A DNA stretch of 64,000 nt, from the NCBI GenBank assembly GCA_017311185.1, contig JAESUZ010000475.1, positions 1 through 64,000 on the forward strand, in the 5' to 3' direction. Under the pieces are notes generated by a model, which was not told the origin of the DNA, made no database searches, and was given only the letters and a program-made list of their open reading frames with translations. Both the position numbers and the translations under genes were made by a program. Below, in pieces: positions 35,742 to 48,639 of the stretch (its first letter is position 1; each line of letters opens with the position of its first letter). The DNA comes from Proteles cristata cristata (taxonomy: Eukaryota; Chordata; Mammalia; Carnivora; Hyaenidae).

Positions 35742-36177
35742 TTTTTCCACCTCACTGTTGACCAAAACACAAAACACTTTAATTTACAACTTTCATGTAC
35801 AATATGAAGTCTGTAATTGCTTGAAGTTCTGACCTGGCTCTGGTAGAGTTCAGCCTGCACTTTCAGTTTTCATCATCAGAAAAGATACCTAGTTCTTCAT
35901 CTGTCCACTGGGAAGGATATGGATATGAAAAGTGACTCCAGCACAGTGTCCGAGTCATGCCAAAAACACCAGAGAAACCACAGCCACATGGTTGCACAGA
36001 AGAACTAGGCCTGAGTCACCTAGACCTGGTCAGCGGAAAAAACTGTCCTATTCCGGGGCACGACAGACCGCACTGCCTCCAACAGCCTCTGAAGAAGTGG
36101 CCTTCAATGTGAATGAAAGGCTCCAACCTCATCAGAGCCAACATGTTAGCATGCATTCTCACTGCAGTCCCCGCACC
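35742..36177 (-). pseudogene. NDUFB2P: Processed pseudogene of NDUFB2 (complex I accessory subunit)
   Basis: On the minus strand the conserved C-terminus of NDUFB2 can be read in pieces. MWLWFLWCFWHDSDTVL near 35963-35913 is in one frame; then, after a frameshift, HFSYPYPSQWTDEELGIFSD and a stop lie near 35925-35865. The parental protein has the same WILWRFWHDSEEVLGHF and SQWTDEELG core, from memory. Upstream pieces (MLALMRL near 36150, FFPLTRSR near 36030) match its N-terminal half with a deletion and a TAG. There are no introns. The copy is flanked by AATATTAGGATTCTT (35727-35741) and AATATCAGGATTCTT (36178-36192), a 15-base target duplication with one mismatch, and a short T-rich remnant of the A-tail follows the left repeat. 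All of this says an L1-mediated retrocopy that is long dead. It lies about 12 kb upstream of NOX1. The symbol is descriptive. Confidence 0.85.
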
Positions 36178-36192
36178 AATATCAGGATTCTT

Positions 36193-37940
36193 TAAGCTTC
36201 AGTAAATACCAAGCAATGTACTATCATCTGCAGAAAAACCTTTACTTAGATCTCTGTTGCTTCTCTTGCTTTGAAAGTGCAACTCCTTTGTACATTAACA
36301 TGAAATAGCTGGTCATTTGACAGTTCAATGGTTCCACTTCTAAAATAAGACAATATTGTTTTTAATGAGATCAGAGCAGGTATGAGGTAGAGCAGAAAGT
36401 ACAAGTAGGTCAGGCAAGTGGTCTCCTATGGTGTATAATTCTTTGAGAAATTCAATACTCTTCCTCCCAAACCACACACAAAAATAGCATTTTAATTAGT
36501 CTGTTATAGGGCAGGACATTCTTACCATTGGTTACACTCCATTGTTACCTTGTGCTGGTAGAGGAGTGGGTAGGGTTGGTCTCAAAGGAGAGAGAAAAAA
36601 GTAACTGATCAATCCACTATCATCTGCTACGTATTATATTTTCACAGAGGGCATGGTCCAGAGAGAAAGGGACCTAAGAAATGTAAATCTGAAGAAAAGG
36701 TAAAAACAGAAAGATCTGTAAGTTGGGTGTCTGGCAAGAAGGCTAGTTAAAATGGGGTACTGTAGCAGAGGGCTTTAGAAAACAGGCGCCTTACATGTTT
36801 GGAGGCATAAGTAAGGCCTAACAGGGGAAGCTTTAAGACCCAATTGATTTACCTTATAATGCCCTCTCCAGATCTACTGAATGAGAATTTTCATTTTAAC
36901 AGCATCACCAGGTGATTCCTGTGGACATTAAATTTGAGAAGTATTGCTCTAAGGGGTCAGCAACCCACAAGAGCTCAAAAAACTACTGACTTAAGCAGAT
37001 TTGGGGAAAGATTAAATGGAAAAAAGCTGGGAATTGATGTCACAAAATAGTTCAATTAAATTCCTTCTCCCTTTATTTAGCAAAATTTGTCTTTGACGAA
37101 ATAGTTTAGAAACTAAACATCCTTCCCCTCTTGCTTGAATCTTCCCAGATCACAAAGCACAAACAACCCCCTTTTTTATTACAGGAAAAGTATAAACATC
37201 AAAGATTCGGGTTAGAGTCCTCTTTTGACCGTTAAGGAAATATGAAAGCAAACAATAGTCAAAACCCCTTCAAGAGACTTTGTTTAAGTATCACTTTATC
37301 ATAGCACCTGTCATAGGTCATATGGCCCAGAGCTGGGAGGCAGGTGGGAAGTCATTAGTTTCACCCTTCTTAGGTCAGAACTCAAAATGTACAATTGTTT
37401 TTTTAAAAACGTTGAGGAAGAAAATATAGCCATTGTTCTGACTTAAGACTCTTACATTTGGGTATCTCAGTTAGAAGTCAGCTTACTTCCTTTGCCTTTT
37501 CTGATCAAGTTGATCCAATGAAAAGGATCCACTTTTTCTCCTAATAGGTAGTCCATCCAGGCCCATAAATGTGTACCTATTGAGCCTGAAAAGAACTAGC
37601 CAGGCTGGAGAGAGAGCAAGTAGTGAACAATCTTTGAGGAAAGATTGAAAATACGCCTCTGCTTTGGAACTGACCTCTCTTCAGTATGATTTTTTGCTGC
37701 CCTCAGCTGGTTTCCTGGTAGTACAAGCAGAGGGAAAGCAGGTACTAAGTCTAGGAGAGAGGTGTTATATTATTTTATTGTTTTATAATTGGTCTCTTAG
37801 AGAGGATTAGTTCATTTCAAAGTGGGGGGTAGTGTGTGAATACTTGAGGATTATCTTGCGATAAGTTCCATTTTCTCAGGGAAAACTTGATTCTATTGGG
37901 CTTTCCAGTGACTAAATCAGAGAATCTCAAAGTTAGCGTT
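36193..37940. other. Intergenic, no recognised feature
   Basis: I see no gene, RNA gene or clear repeat in this stretch. It is less repeat-dense than the surroundings. Confidence 0.5.
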
Positions 37941-37944
37941 TGCT

Positions 37945-38250
37945 CATTCAATGCTCATTCAACAAACATTATTAAGTATTTTCGGGCATATATTATGTCC
38001 AGTATTGATGATACAGCAGAAAACAAGATGAACAAACTCCTTGCCCTTATGGAACTCATATTCTGGTTGGAAGGACAGATAAAAACAAACAAAAAAAAGA
38101 AATCTATTTCAGGTAGTGACGGGGCTATGACAAAAATTGAAACACATAAGGGAATAGAGAATGATGTGTGTGGTGGAGGGGATGTTTTAGATAGAATGAT
38201 CAGGGAAGGCCTCTTTGAGGTGATGACGTATGAGATGATACTTGTATGCT
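37945..38250. mobile_element. Ancient interspersed repeat (L2-like)
   Basis: The wording ATTCAACAAACATTATTAAG, then GATGATACAGCAGAAAACAA, CCTTATGGAACTCATATTCT and ATCAGGGAAGGCCTCTTTGA follows a very common old mammalian repeat. A 121-codon open stretch across it is a by-product of that repeat. Confidence 0.55.
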
Positions 38251-38343
38251 GAGAAGGGAACAGTCGTGCTTCTTTGGGGTTATAGACAGAAGGACTAGTA
38301 TATATAAAGCACCCAAGGTGGAAGTAAGCTTGAAATGATAGAT

Positions 38344-38780
38344 GTTATGAGTTTAATTGTGTCTTAAAAATTCATATGTTGAAGGCATAACCCCAGGACC
38401 CTAGAATGTGACCTTATCTAATGCAGTTAAGATGAAGTCACCCTGGAGTATATTGGGCTTTTAATCCAGTATGACTGGTATCCTTATAAAAAAGGGGAAA
38501 TTGGAATACGGACACTCACACACAGAGAACACTATGTGAAGATGAAAGCAGATATCAGGGCAATGCTTCTATAAGCCGAGGAACACCCAGGATTGTCCCC
38601 AAACCACCAGACTCTAGGAAACAGGTGTGGGATATTCTTTTTCACAGCTCTCAGAAGGAACAAATCTTGCGAACATCTTGATCTCAGACTTGTAACCTAC
38701 AGAAGTGTAAAACAACAAATTTCTGTTGTGTAAATCACTCATGCACTTGGCTGTGGCAGCCCTAGCAAACTAATACAGTC
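38344..38780 (+). mobile_element. MaLR LTR (MLT1-type), sense
   Basis: Opens TGTTATGAGTTTAATTGTGT with CATATGTTGAAGGCATAACC, passes AGTATGACTGGTATCCTTAT, and ends GGCAGCCCTAGCAAACTAAT followed by ACA. Good match to the MLT1 LTR pattern. Confidence 0.85.
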
Positions 38781-38829
38781 AGTGCTGCTGAAAAAAAAAA
38801 GGGAATAGGTGGTAAGAATTTAGTTCAGG

Positions 38830-39048
38830 GGGCGCCTGGGTGGCTTAGTTGGTTAGGCGTCCGACTTTCGCTTGGGTCATGATCTCGCGGTTCGTGGGTT
38901 CAAGCCCGCGTCGGGCTCTGTGCTGACTGCCAGCTCAGAGCCTGGAGCCTGTTTCAGTCTGTGACTCCCTCTCTCTCTGACCCTCCCCTGCTCACGCTGT
39001 CTCTCTCTCTCTCTGTCTCCTAGAAATAAATAAACATTAAAAAAAAAA
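38830..39048 (+). mobile_element. tRNA-derived SINE with exact 15-bp duplication, young-looking
   Basis: Starts with GGGCGCCTGGGTGGCTTAG and keeps CG-rich consensus positions. AAGAATTTAGTTCAG occurs exactly at 38815-38829 and 39049-39063. Confidence 0.96.
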
Positions 39049-39429
39049 AAGAATTTAGTTCAGAAAGGTAAATAAAAGATTATCTAGGGCATTGCAGACC
39101 TTTGCAAATGTGTTGTAAATGGACCTAAACTTATTGATTTTGGTAGATTTAAGTAGCCTCTAAAGATTAGAGATAGATGAGGGCTATAAATCATGTCTCC
39201 TACAACCTCTTTACTACAATATAATATTACAATGAAGGTAACTGTAGGATTGAATTCTATGACACATACAGTTATTAGCAATCAGGGACCAAAAGAGTCA
39301 GTACTTGCTCTCTGACTTTTAGGAATTCGAGCAAGTTCCTTGAATGAAAGATTTATCTGAAACATACAGCCTTATCATATGGTAACAGGATCTGCCTACC
39401 TTCTGGGTAAAGCAGGAAAATCTTCTATC

Positions 39430-39905
39430 GAGTGGTATATATTAGTTATCTATTGCTGTTCTACAAATCACCCCTCAAATTTAGTACCTTAAATCAACAA
39501 ACATTTATTATCCCAGATAGTCTCTGTGTATCATGAATCTGAAATCATCCTACTTGGATGATTCTGGTTCAGAGTCTCTCTTGAGGTTTGCAGTTAAGAT
39601 AATGGTGAGGGCTGCAGTACTCTGAAGGCTGGAATGGGCTGGGTTATCTGCTTCCAAGGTGGTTCACTTATATGCCTAACAAGTTAGTATTAGGTGTTAG
39701 TAGGAGATCTCAGTTCCTCACCTCAAAGCAATGATCCAAAAGAGAGCAAGACAGAAGCATAAATGTCTTTTCTGACCTAGCCTTAGGAGTCACACTCTGG
39801 CATTTCCATAATATCCTACTGGTTACACAGTCATCCTATCAATGTGTAAAGGAACTCTACAAGAAAGGAAATCACTGGGGACCATTTGGGAGGCTGGCTA
39901 CTACA
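39430..39905 (-). mobile_element. MaLR-like LTR, antisense
   Basis: Starts TATTAGTTATCTATTGCTGT and contains TGGGTTATCTGCTTCCAAGG and ACCATTTGGGAGGCTGGCTA near its end. This is the reverse of an MLT-type LTR; the subfamily is uncertain. Confidence 0.6.
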
Positions 39906-40431
39906 TAGTGGGATATAGGATTACACAGACTCTGAGGTGTAGAATGCCACTCCAAAGAGTGTGGAGATGTGGGGCGGGCTTGCCAGATTTTTACACTCTA
40001 TTCATGCAAGTGTGGTAGCACCTACACAATATTTCTAGCAACACTATGTATTGTGAACACAATTCATTTTATAAATAAAATATTACTTTTTACATCTCTT
40101 ATGGTTATTAATGGAGTCTGTGGTGCAAGGTTTCCTTGGATCCTATGGATCCTTTATTTTTATCAATTTCTAACTGAATATACTCAACAAGTCATAGTCT
40201 TATTAGCAGTATCAGAGACTTTGTCACCAATACGTATCAAAAATATTTTCACATTATAGCTGTTTCCCATATCTCAAAAGATCACTTATGTTCATCACTA
40301 TACCAAAATCATGGTGATTAATAGACCTACTGCTAGCTTCTGTTATTTCCGGGTTAATAAAGAAGCATACATATTAATATGTCAAAATTGTATCTTTAAT
40401 ATTTTGGTAATTGCTTTTCAACACATTGGGT

Positions 40432-41938
40432 TTTTTCTTTTAATTTAAATTCAAGTTAGTTAACATATATTGTAGTATTGGTTTCAGGAGAAGTTAGTGA
40501 TTCATCACTTACATATAACACCCAGTGCTCATCCCAACAAGTCCCCTCCCTAATGCCCATCACCTCCCCTCCAGCAAAGTTTCTTCTCTGTGTTTAAGAG
40601 CCTCTTATAGTTTGCCTCCCTCTCTGTTTTTATCTTATTTTTCCCTCCCTTCCCTTATGTTCATGTTTTGTTTCTTAAATTCCACATATGAGCGAAACCA
40701 TATAATAGTTGTCTTTCTCTGACTTGTTTCTCTTAGCATAATACATTATGCTAATAATACATAGTTCCATCCACATTGCTGCAAATGGCAAGATTTCATT
40801 CTTTTTGGTCATTGAATAATATTCCATTGTATATATATACTACTTCTTATTTATCCATTCATCAATCGATGGATATCTGGGCTCTTTCCATAATTTGGCT
40901 ACTGTTGATAGCACTGCTATAAACATTAGGGTGCATGTGCCCCCTTTGAATCAGCATTTTTTAATCCTTTGGATAAATACCTTAGTGCAATTGCTGAGTT
41001 GTAGGGTGGTTCTATTTTTAACTTTTTGACGAACCTCCATACTATTTTCCTGAGTGGCTGTACCAGTCTGCATTCTCACCAACAGTGCAAAAGTGTTCCC
41101 CTTCCTCCACATCCTCACCAACATCTGTTGTTTCCTGGGTTGTTAATTTTAGCCATTCTGACAGGTGTGAGGCGGTATCTCATTGTGGTTTTGATTTGTA
41201 TTTTCCTGCTGATAAGTGATGGTGAGCTTCTTTTCATGTGTCTGTTAGCCATCTGGATGTCTTCTTTGGAAAAGTATCTATTCATATCTTCTGCCCATTT
41301 CTTCACTGAATTGTTTTTTGGGTTTTGAGTTTGATAAGTTTTTATAGATTTTACATTCTATCCCTTTATTAGATAGGTCATTTTCAATTATCTTCTCCCA
41401 TTCCTTAGGTTGCCTTTTTAGTTTTTTTTTTTTTTTATTGTTTCCTTTGCTGTGCAGAAGCTTTTCATCTTGATGAGGTTCCAATTGTTGATTTTTGCTT
41501 TTATTTCCTTTGCCTCTGGAGACATGTCCAGTAAGAAGTTGCTGTGGCGGAGGTCAAAGAAGTTGCTGCTTGTTCTCTCCTCTAAAATTTTTGATGGTTT
41601 CCTGTCTTACATTTAGGTATTTAACCCATTTTGAATTTACTTTTGTGTGTGGTGTAAGAAAGTGGTCCAGGTTCATTCTTCTGCATGTCGCATGTGCAGT
41701 TTTCCCAGCACCATTTGTTAAAGAGACTGTCTTTTTTTCCATTGGATATTCTTTCCTGCTTTGTCAAAGATTAGTTGGCCATACATTTGTGGGTCAATTC
41801 TGGGTTCTCTATTCTATTTCATTGATCCATACTTCTGTTTTTGTGTCAATATCATACTGTCTTCATGATCACAGCTTTGTAATATAGCTTGAAGTTCAGA
41901 ATTGTGATGTCTCCAGCTTTGGTTTTCTTTTTGGTTTT
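40432..41938 (-). mobile_element. Older L1, antisense, 3' 1.5 kb
   Basis: From the T-rich 3' end and CACCCAGTGCTCATCCCAAC (40520) to ORF2 sequence (antisense of [15 protein letters not shown] region near 41720). Many stops. 5' truncated. Confidence 0.9.
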
Positions 41939-43520
41939 AATTATAATCTTTTGTTTTGTGCATTAAAAACATGACTCTGAAAAGGGTTCACCAGTTGGCA
42001 AAGGGGCCCAAGGCACAAAGAAAGTTTAAGTACTCCTGCTGTAGCACAAGTTAAAATAGGAAAATGTGAACATCTGGGGTATAGCTAGCTACTTTTGGGT
42101 TACGGACACCTGAGTAGGATCTTTCGAATGCCAACTACTCCTGAGTGTATATCCCAGACTAGCATAATTCAAATGTTGATTAACCTCCCTCAGAGTGTGG
42201 ATTAAGACAAATTTACAATGAGTCATATAAATTGTTTATCAATATGAATAAATATTGGCTGTTTATTCTCCACTTCAAAATATGTATTAACATGTTTACC
42301 TGGAATGCATCTTAACTATTTTTAAATAGTGTAAACTAAAATATGCACATTTTGTACATTGTGCTTTTTTTTGTAGGACATGTGTTGTGTGATCTAGTTG
42401 TTTTCCATTATTTGGTTGTGCTGACCTAGAAATGTTGGTCACATCAATCATTAAATTTAAAAATGACCACTCTTTTTATTAAAATAAGCTTTTAATGTTT
42501 ATAGAAGTATGTGTTGTGAAGCGATCTGAATTTTGTAATAGTTTTGTCATGAACTATAATGCTCTTAATTATTGTAAAAAATAGTTATGGTGACTATAAT
42601 AGTGTGTAAAAAAAAACCCAAATATATGTTAAATCCACCCTTTATTCCTACCTCCACTGCCCCCATCTTAGACCAGTATTTCAAAAGATCATTTTGTAGA
42701 TACATGTAATACTTCCTTAAATCACTGATTCTATGAATCCAAGAGGTCATAGGTTGTAAGACCAATCTCTCTTTTGTGTACCAAGAAAGAAGCACTGCTC
42801 TAATTTAAACTACGCCATGCCATTAATGGTAACATTCATCCCAATTTTAGAGGTGATAAAAAGTGAAAAAGAAGTGTATCTTAGAACAGATGAAATAAGG
42901 TATATTGCATAGCTGATACTGAAGTGTTTTGAAGTAAATTATAGACAATATAAAACATGCACATATACAATATAATATAGCAAGGAGTTTAGACTTTAAA
43001 GGTGATAGGAAGCAGTTTTCAGCAGGGAAGAGATGGGATGTGTTTTCCATTTTTTACTAACTATACTATGGTAGTGAAGCAAAGAACAAATCATAAGGGA
43101 AGGGGCTGTGACCAGATTGCCTTGGTTCAGGGTCAGGGCAATGGAGGTAGGAAGAAAGATTTGGGATATATTTTGAACAGGAGAAGGAATCAGCAATATT
43201 TATTCATATTGGTAAACAATTTAGACAACTCACTGAGCAAAAACAAAACAGTGCTGCAATATCTAAATAATTCCTGGCATTATTAATGGTTGTTTTGGCA
43301 TTTATTAACTCAGTGCTACCGAGTGTCCATGACTTCCAGAAGCTCTGCCAATCCCTAATTAGTTGCAGCTAGTTCTACCTCCAGGTGCCAGTATTTCACT
43401 TCATTGTAAAGGAGAAAGCAGCATATTAAGTACTATTAGGGCGTGTATGTCTGACAACATCAGCCCCTTATGTTAGTCTTCCCCAGGGATACTGATATTG
43501 ACATTTTGACATGGCTGCTT
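41939..43520. other. Intergenic, no recognised feature
   Basis: A/T-rich sequence without a gene or repeat I can name. Confidence 0.5.
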
Positions 43521-43524
43521 TATT

Positions 43525-43655
43525 TTTTTAAGTTTTAATTTAAATTCCAATTATTTAACATAGACTGTAATATTAGTGTCAGGTGTGCAATATAGTGACT
43601 CATCACTTCCATACAACACTTGGTGCTCATCACAAATGCACTCCTTAATCCAACA
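43525..43655 (-). mobile_element. Short L1 3' end, antisense
   Basis: TTTTTTTAAGTTTTAATTTA and then AATTCCAATTATTTAACATA, reaching ACACTTGGTGCTCATCACAA, is an antisense L1 3' end. Confidence 0.7.
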
Positions 43656-43687
43656 TGAGTGTTTTAAAATACAAAGTAAGTATGTGT

Positions 43688-44110
43688 ATCAGTCTGCATG
43701 TGCTACCTTAACAAAATAGCACAGACCTGCTGGCTTAAACAACAGAAATTTCTTTTCTCACAGTTCTGGAAGCTAGAGTCCAAGATTAAGGTGCTCTCAG
43801 GATTGGTTTCTGGTGAGAGCTCTTTTCCTGGCTTGCAGAGAGCTGCCTCCTTGCTATATCCTCACAAGGACTTTCTTCTTGTATACAGAAACAGGGAGTG
43901 AGAAAGAGAGCAAGTAGGGGGAGGGGAGAAATAACTGGTGTCTCTTCTTCCTCTTATAAGGACAAGAGCACTACCAGATTGCGATCCCATCCTTATAATC
44001 TCACTTAACTTTTATTACCTACTTATATGCCCTATCTCAATTACAGTTGCTTGGGGGATGTGTTAGAGCTTCAACATATGAATTTGGGGGGCACACAATT
44101 CAGTTAATAA
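43688..44110 (-). mobile_element. MaLR LTR (MLT1A-like), antisense
   Basis: Reverse MLT1: GTATCAGTCTGCATGTGCTA, then CTTAAACAACAGAAATTTCT, TCTCACAGTTCTGGAAGCTA and AACATATGAATTTGGGGGGC near the end. Confidence 0.85.
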
Positions 44111-44139
44111 CAATAATCACTCTTCAGACAATATATTCT

Positions 44140-44463
44140 AGGGAAACAATTTGAAGTACGGAAAAAAAATTATGAATCGAGATGTTCATTGTTCATTGAA
44201 GCATTAGCTATACTGCCCCCCACCAAAGGGAACAGACTAAATGTTCAATAGTAGAAAATATTCAAATCAATGATAGTATATATACACAGTGGAACATTAC
44301 AGACCTATTTAAAATAATGTAACAGGAGAATGTATATGCTTTGAAGTTAGTGGAGACAAAAACAAGATACAGTATAATCACCGTTATGTAAAATTTGGCA
44401 TGTAAAACACCTGAAAGGAAATATAGCAATATATTAAGTGTGGCTATTGTTAGGTGAGTTCCT
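44140..44463 (+). mobile_element. Possible old LINE 3' fragment
   Basis: GATGTTCATTGTTCATTGAA, then GGAACATTACAGACCTATTT, resembles an old L1M 3' region. Diverged. Confidence 0.4.
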
Positions 44464-44700
44464 GGGGCACCTGGGTGGCTCAGTTGGTTAAGCGTCCAAC
44501 TTCGAGATCAGGTCATAATCTCGCGGTTCGTGGGTTCGAGCCCCATGTCGGACTCTGTGCTGACAGCTCAGAGCATGAAGCCTGCTTTGGATTCTAGGAC
44601 TCTCTCTGTTTCTCTCCCACTCATGCTGTCTCCCTCTCTCAAAAATAAATAAACATTTAAAAGAAAATATTCTATCAAACCTTCAATATTAAAAAAAAGA
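44464..44700 (+). mobile_element. tRNA-derived SINE
   Basis: Starts GGGGCACCTGGGTGGCTCAG, keeps GTTCGAGCCCC. The A-rich tail runs through a second A-run to 44698. Flanks AGGTGAGTTCCT and AAGTGAGTTTCT are an imperfect duplication. Confidence 0.93.
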
Positions 44701-45058
44701 TAAGTGAGTTTCTTTTTTACTTTATTCTTACATTTCTTTTTGTTGTTGTTCTTGGGAATGCTTTATTTCAGTCAATTGGCAGACAAGTATAATGTGATTT
44801 CTTAATGCAAAGGGACAGATGCCATTTAATGCAGCCATTAACAAAAGAAGGGTATGTCTTATTGATTGCCATAGCTAACAGCCATGCTGATAAATACAAA
44901 ATCGACATTTACAAGGCATTATGCCCTGAGCAGTCCAGACATCACTACAGGAGACACAGGGACCAACTCAGGGTTTCAGTTATAAGTGACTTAGTAAGGC
45001 TGCTTACCCAGTTCTTTTTAAAGCCTCAGTCCAAAAGCACATCAGCTTTCTAAATAAT
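44701..45058. other. Intergenic, unassigned
   Basis: No repeat recognised. There is an 82-codon open stretch at 44805-45053 on the plus strand with no family resemblance that I can see. Confidence 0.4.
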
Positions 45059-45059
45059 A

Positions 45060-45428
45060 GTGAAGAAAGTGGTCCATATCATTCTTTTACATGTTGCTGT
45101 CCAGTTTTACCAACACTGTTTGTTGAAGAGACTGTCTTTTTTCCATTGGATATTCTTTCCTGCTTTGTCAAAGATTAAATTGATTATATAGTTGTAGGTT
45201 CATTCTGGGGTTTCTCTTCTGTCTTTTTGATGTATGTGTCTGTATTTTTGTGTTGGTACCATACTGTTTTGATCACTACAGCTTTGTAATATAATTGGAA
45301 GTCCAGAATTGTGATACCTCCAGCTTTTCTTTTCGTTTTCAAGGTTGTCTTGTCTATTTTTTTGTGGTTCCATACAAATTTTAGGATTGTTTGTTCTAGT
45401 TCTGTTAAAAATGTTATTTTTTCTTTCA
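45060..45428 (-). mobile_element. Older L1 fragment, antisense ORF2
   Basis: Antisense of the ORF2 thumb region (TTATATTACAAAGCTGTAGT read on the minus strand, and [14 protein letters not shown] near 45400-45360). It overlaps in L1 coordinates with the next element, so it is a separate insertion. Confidence 0.85.
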
Positions 45429-46785
45429 TAGTGTATTGTCAATTTGGTTTCCATATACCACCCAGTGCTCATCCCAACAAGTGCCCTCCTCCATGCCCAT
45501 AACCTCCCTTCTCTTCTCCCCCACCCCCATCAGCCCTCAGTTTGTTTTCAGTATTCAAAAGTCTCTCATGGTTTGCCTCCCTCCCTCTCCCCAACTTTTT
45601 CCCATGGTCCTCTGTGAAGTTTTTCCTGTTCCACTTAGGAGTGAAAACATATGGTATCTGTCTTTCTCTGCCTGACTTATTTTGCTCAGCATAACACCCT
45701 CAAGTTCCATCCACATTGCTACAAATGGCCAGATTTCATTCTTTCTCATTGTCATGTAGTATTCCATCGTAGAGATAAACCACATCTTCTTGATCCATTC
45801 GTCTGTTGATGGACATCTAGGCTCTTTCCATGGTTTGGCTATTGTTGAAAGTGCTGCTTTGAACACTGGGGTATATGTGCCCCCACACATCAGCACTCCT
45901 GTATCCCTGGGTAAATTCCTAGCAGTGCTATTGCTGGGTCATAGGGGAGTTCTATTGTTAATTTTTTGAGGAACCTCCACACTGTTTTCCACAGGGGCTG
46001 CACCAGTTGACATCCCCACCAACAGTGTAGGAGCGTGCCCATTTCTCCACATCCTCACCAGCATCTATAGTCTCCTGATTTGTTGATTTTAGCCACTATG
46101 ACTGGCATGAGATGGTATGTCAGTGTGGTTTCGATTTGTATTTCCCTGATGATGAGGGACGCTGAGCATCGTTTCATGTGTCTGTTGGCCATCTGGATGC
46201 CATCTTTGGAGAAGTGTCTGTTCATGTTTTCTGCCCATTTCTTCACTGGATTGTTTGTTTTTCAGGTGTGGAGTTTGGTGAATTCCTTATATATTTTGGA
46301 TACTAGCCCTTTATCTGATAGGTCATTTGCAACTATCTTTTCCCATTCCGTTGATTGCCTATTAGTTTTAATTATTGTTTCCTTTGCTGTGCAGAAGCTT
46401 TTTATCTTGATGAGGTCCCAATAGTTCATTTTTTCTCTTGATTCCCTTGCCTTTGGGGATGTGTCAAGTAAGAAATTGCTTCAGTTGAGGTCAAGGAGGC
46501 TATTTCCTGCTTTCCCCTCTAGGGTTTTGATGGTTTCCTGTCTCACGTTCAGGTCCTTTATCCATTTTTAGTTAATTTTTGTGTACGGTGTAAGAAAGTG
46601 AGCTAGTTTCATTCTTTTGCACGTTGCCATCCAGTTCTCCCCACACCATCTGTTAAAGAGGCTGTCTTTTTTCCATTGGATACTGTTTCCTGCTTTGTCA
46701 AAGATTAGTTGGCCATACATTTGTGGGTCCAATTCTGAGTTCTCTATTCTATTCCATCGGCCCATGAGTCTGTTTTAGTGCCATA
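45429..46785 (-). mobile_element. L1 3' fragment, antisense, about 1.35 kb
   Basis: Starts at the 3' end (GTGTATTGTCAATTTGGTTT) and runs to ORF2 near the [20 protein letters not shown] equivalent. Close to L1-A/L1-B in sequence. There are several stops. No clear target repeat found by eye. Confidence 0.9.
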
Positions 46786-47583
46786 TTTTTACATTTCTGA
46801 GTTTTCTAAAATTTTATAATGAGCATGCATTGCTCTCATATTTTGTTTTTATTTTTATCAAAGGGATACATTATCATAATTTACAGAGTTAAATAATTCT
46901 ATAAGTTTTGTTATGAAAACAGTGCTTTCTCCTTCCCCATGATTTCCCACTTTTAAGAGGGGAAAGAGCTCTCAACTCTTTTAGCGGACTCTTTTGGTAC
47001 TTATCTTGGTTCTGTGAATAACATTATTTTATTGATACTTCTTTACTTGTAAGTTTTTGACATTGCCTATTGACATACCTACCCACACCCTGCTGCCCGC
47101 CTCACCCACAGACCCTTCCTATTCCTACATTTTTCCAGTATAGATAACAAATCATAATTTTGGTTGGACCACTATTCAGTCGTTACAGTATAGTGGGCAA
47201 GTAAACAAAGTAAAGGCTATTCACAGCAGAGACATGAGATATCACAAATAACTTTCCTTACTGACCCAACTTATTGTTTTTCCTGGAGCTAATATATATT
47301 TTGTGTTTTTTCCTTTAAACAATTTTCTATTTATATAGCAGAAATTCAATTTTAAGCTCTTCATCAGTTGCCTTCATCACCTCTCCATGTGTTCAGGTAT
47401 ATCAGGTATCTCAAAGATATCTCTTCTGATGCTTTCTAGCCTGTGTGAGCCAGCTGCATTCTATTTCTTTCTGGTGTGCAGTGTTATCCTGGAACCATCA
47501 TTCTGCATCTTCCCTTTTGCTTCTTTCTTGTAGTGGATCATTTCCCCAGTAAAACAAACCTTTCCTCTTCCTTGGTTTTAAAT
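46786..47583. other. Intergenic, no recognised feature
   Basis: I see no gene. A few L1-like A/T-rich phrases only. Confidence 0.45.
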
Positions 47584-47593
47584 TCTTGTTTTA

Positions 47594-47809
47594 GGGGCAC
47601 CTGGGTGGCTCAGTCAGTTAAGCCTTTGACTTTGGCTCAGGTCATGATCTTTCAGTTTGTGGGCCTGAGCCCTGCATCAGGCTCTGTGCTGACAGCTCAG
47701 AGGCTGGAGCCTGCTTCACATTCTGTGTCTCCCTCTCTCTCTGCACCTCCCCTGCTCCCACTCTGTCTCTCTGTCTCTCGAAAATAAATAAACATTTAAA
47801 AAAAAAAAC
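47594..47809 (+). mobile_element. tRNA-derived SINE with 10-bp duplication
   Basis: Starts GGGGCACCTGGGTGGCTCAG; TCTTGTTTTA at 47584-47593 and 47810-47819. Confidence 0.94.
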
Positions 47810-48252
47810 TCTTGTTTTAACCAAGAGGTGCTTGAGGATTAAATTTTTGACACTTGGCTTGTCTGAAGACGTCTTTATTCTATCCTCATATTTTCTTGAC
47901 AGCTTGGCTGGTACAGAACTCTTGGTTGAAAATAATTATTCTTCAACATTTTGAAGGCATTTCTAATTATCTCCTAGTTTACATTTTTAAAATTGAGAAA
48001 TCCAAAACCATTCTGATTCCTGGTCCATTATATGTGACCTGTTTTTACTTCTGGGAACTTTCAGGATCTTCTTTTTAACCTAATGTGGACATTTTATGAA
48101 GATATGTCTTGGCATGGATCCATTTTCATTGCTCATGGGAAATTTCATCTGAAAACTTATGACCTTCAGTTTTGAGAACATCTCTTGAATTAATATATTA
48201 AAAACTTAATCCCCATCATGTTCCCTTCTTCTCTAACTATAACACCTATTTT

Positions 48253-48445
48253 TAAAGTTTATTTATTGATTTTGAGAGAGAGAGTGAACAAGCAGGGGAG
48301 GGGCAGAGAAAGGAGAGAGAGACTCATAATGGGTTCCATGTTCAATGTGAAGCCTGACATTGGGTTCAATCTCATGAATGCAAGATCACAAACTGAGCTG
48401 ATATCAAGAGTTGGACACTTAACTCACTGAGCCACCCAAGTGCCC
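48253..48445 (-). mobile_element. tRNA-derived SINE, older
   Basis: Reverse copy ending GAGCCACCCAAGTGCCCC. Flanks CTATAACACCTATT and CTAGAACACCTATT differ at one base. Confidence 0.92.
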
Positions 48446-48639
48446 CTGACTAGAACACCTATTATTCAGATATTGGACTTTTTTTCCTACATGATTTAAA
48501 ATGCAAGTGCATAAGACAATAATTATAAATCTATGTTAAAGAAAACACAATGTATAGAGATATAATTTGTGACAATAACAACACAAAGAGGGCATGATGG
48601 AGCTGTATAGGAGCAGCGTTTTTGTATACTATTGACACT

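Noticed and set aside
35932..36195. An 87-codon plus-strand open frame
   Set aside because: It is the antisense of the NDUFB2 retrocopy and has no independent support.
37887..38252. A 121-codon plus-strand open frame that looks protein-like
   Set aside because: It follows a common ancient interspersed repeat word for word in several places, so it is likely a chance frame.
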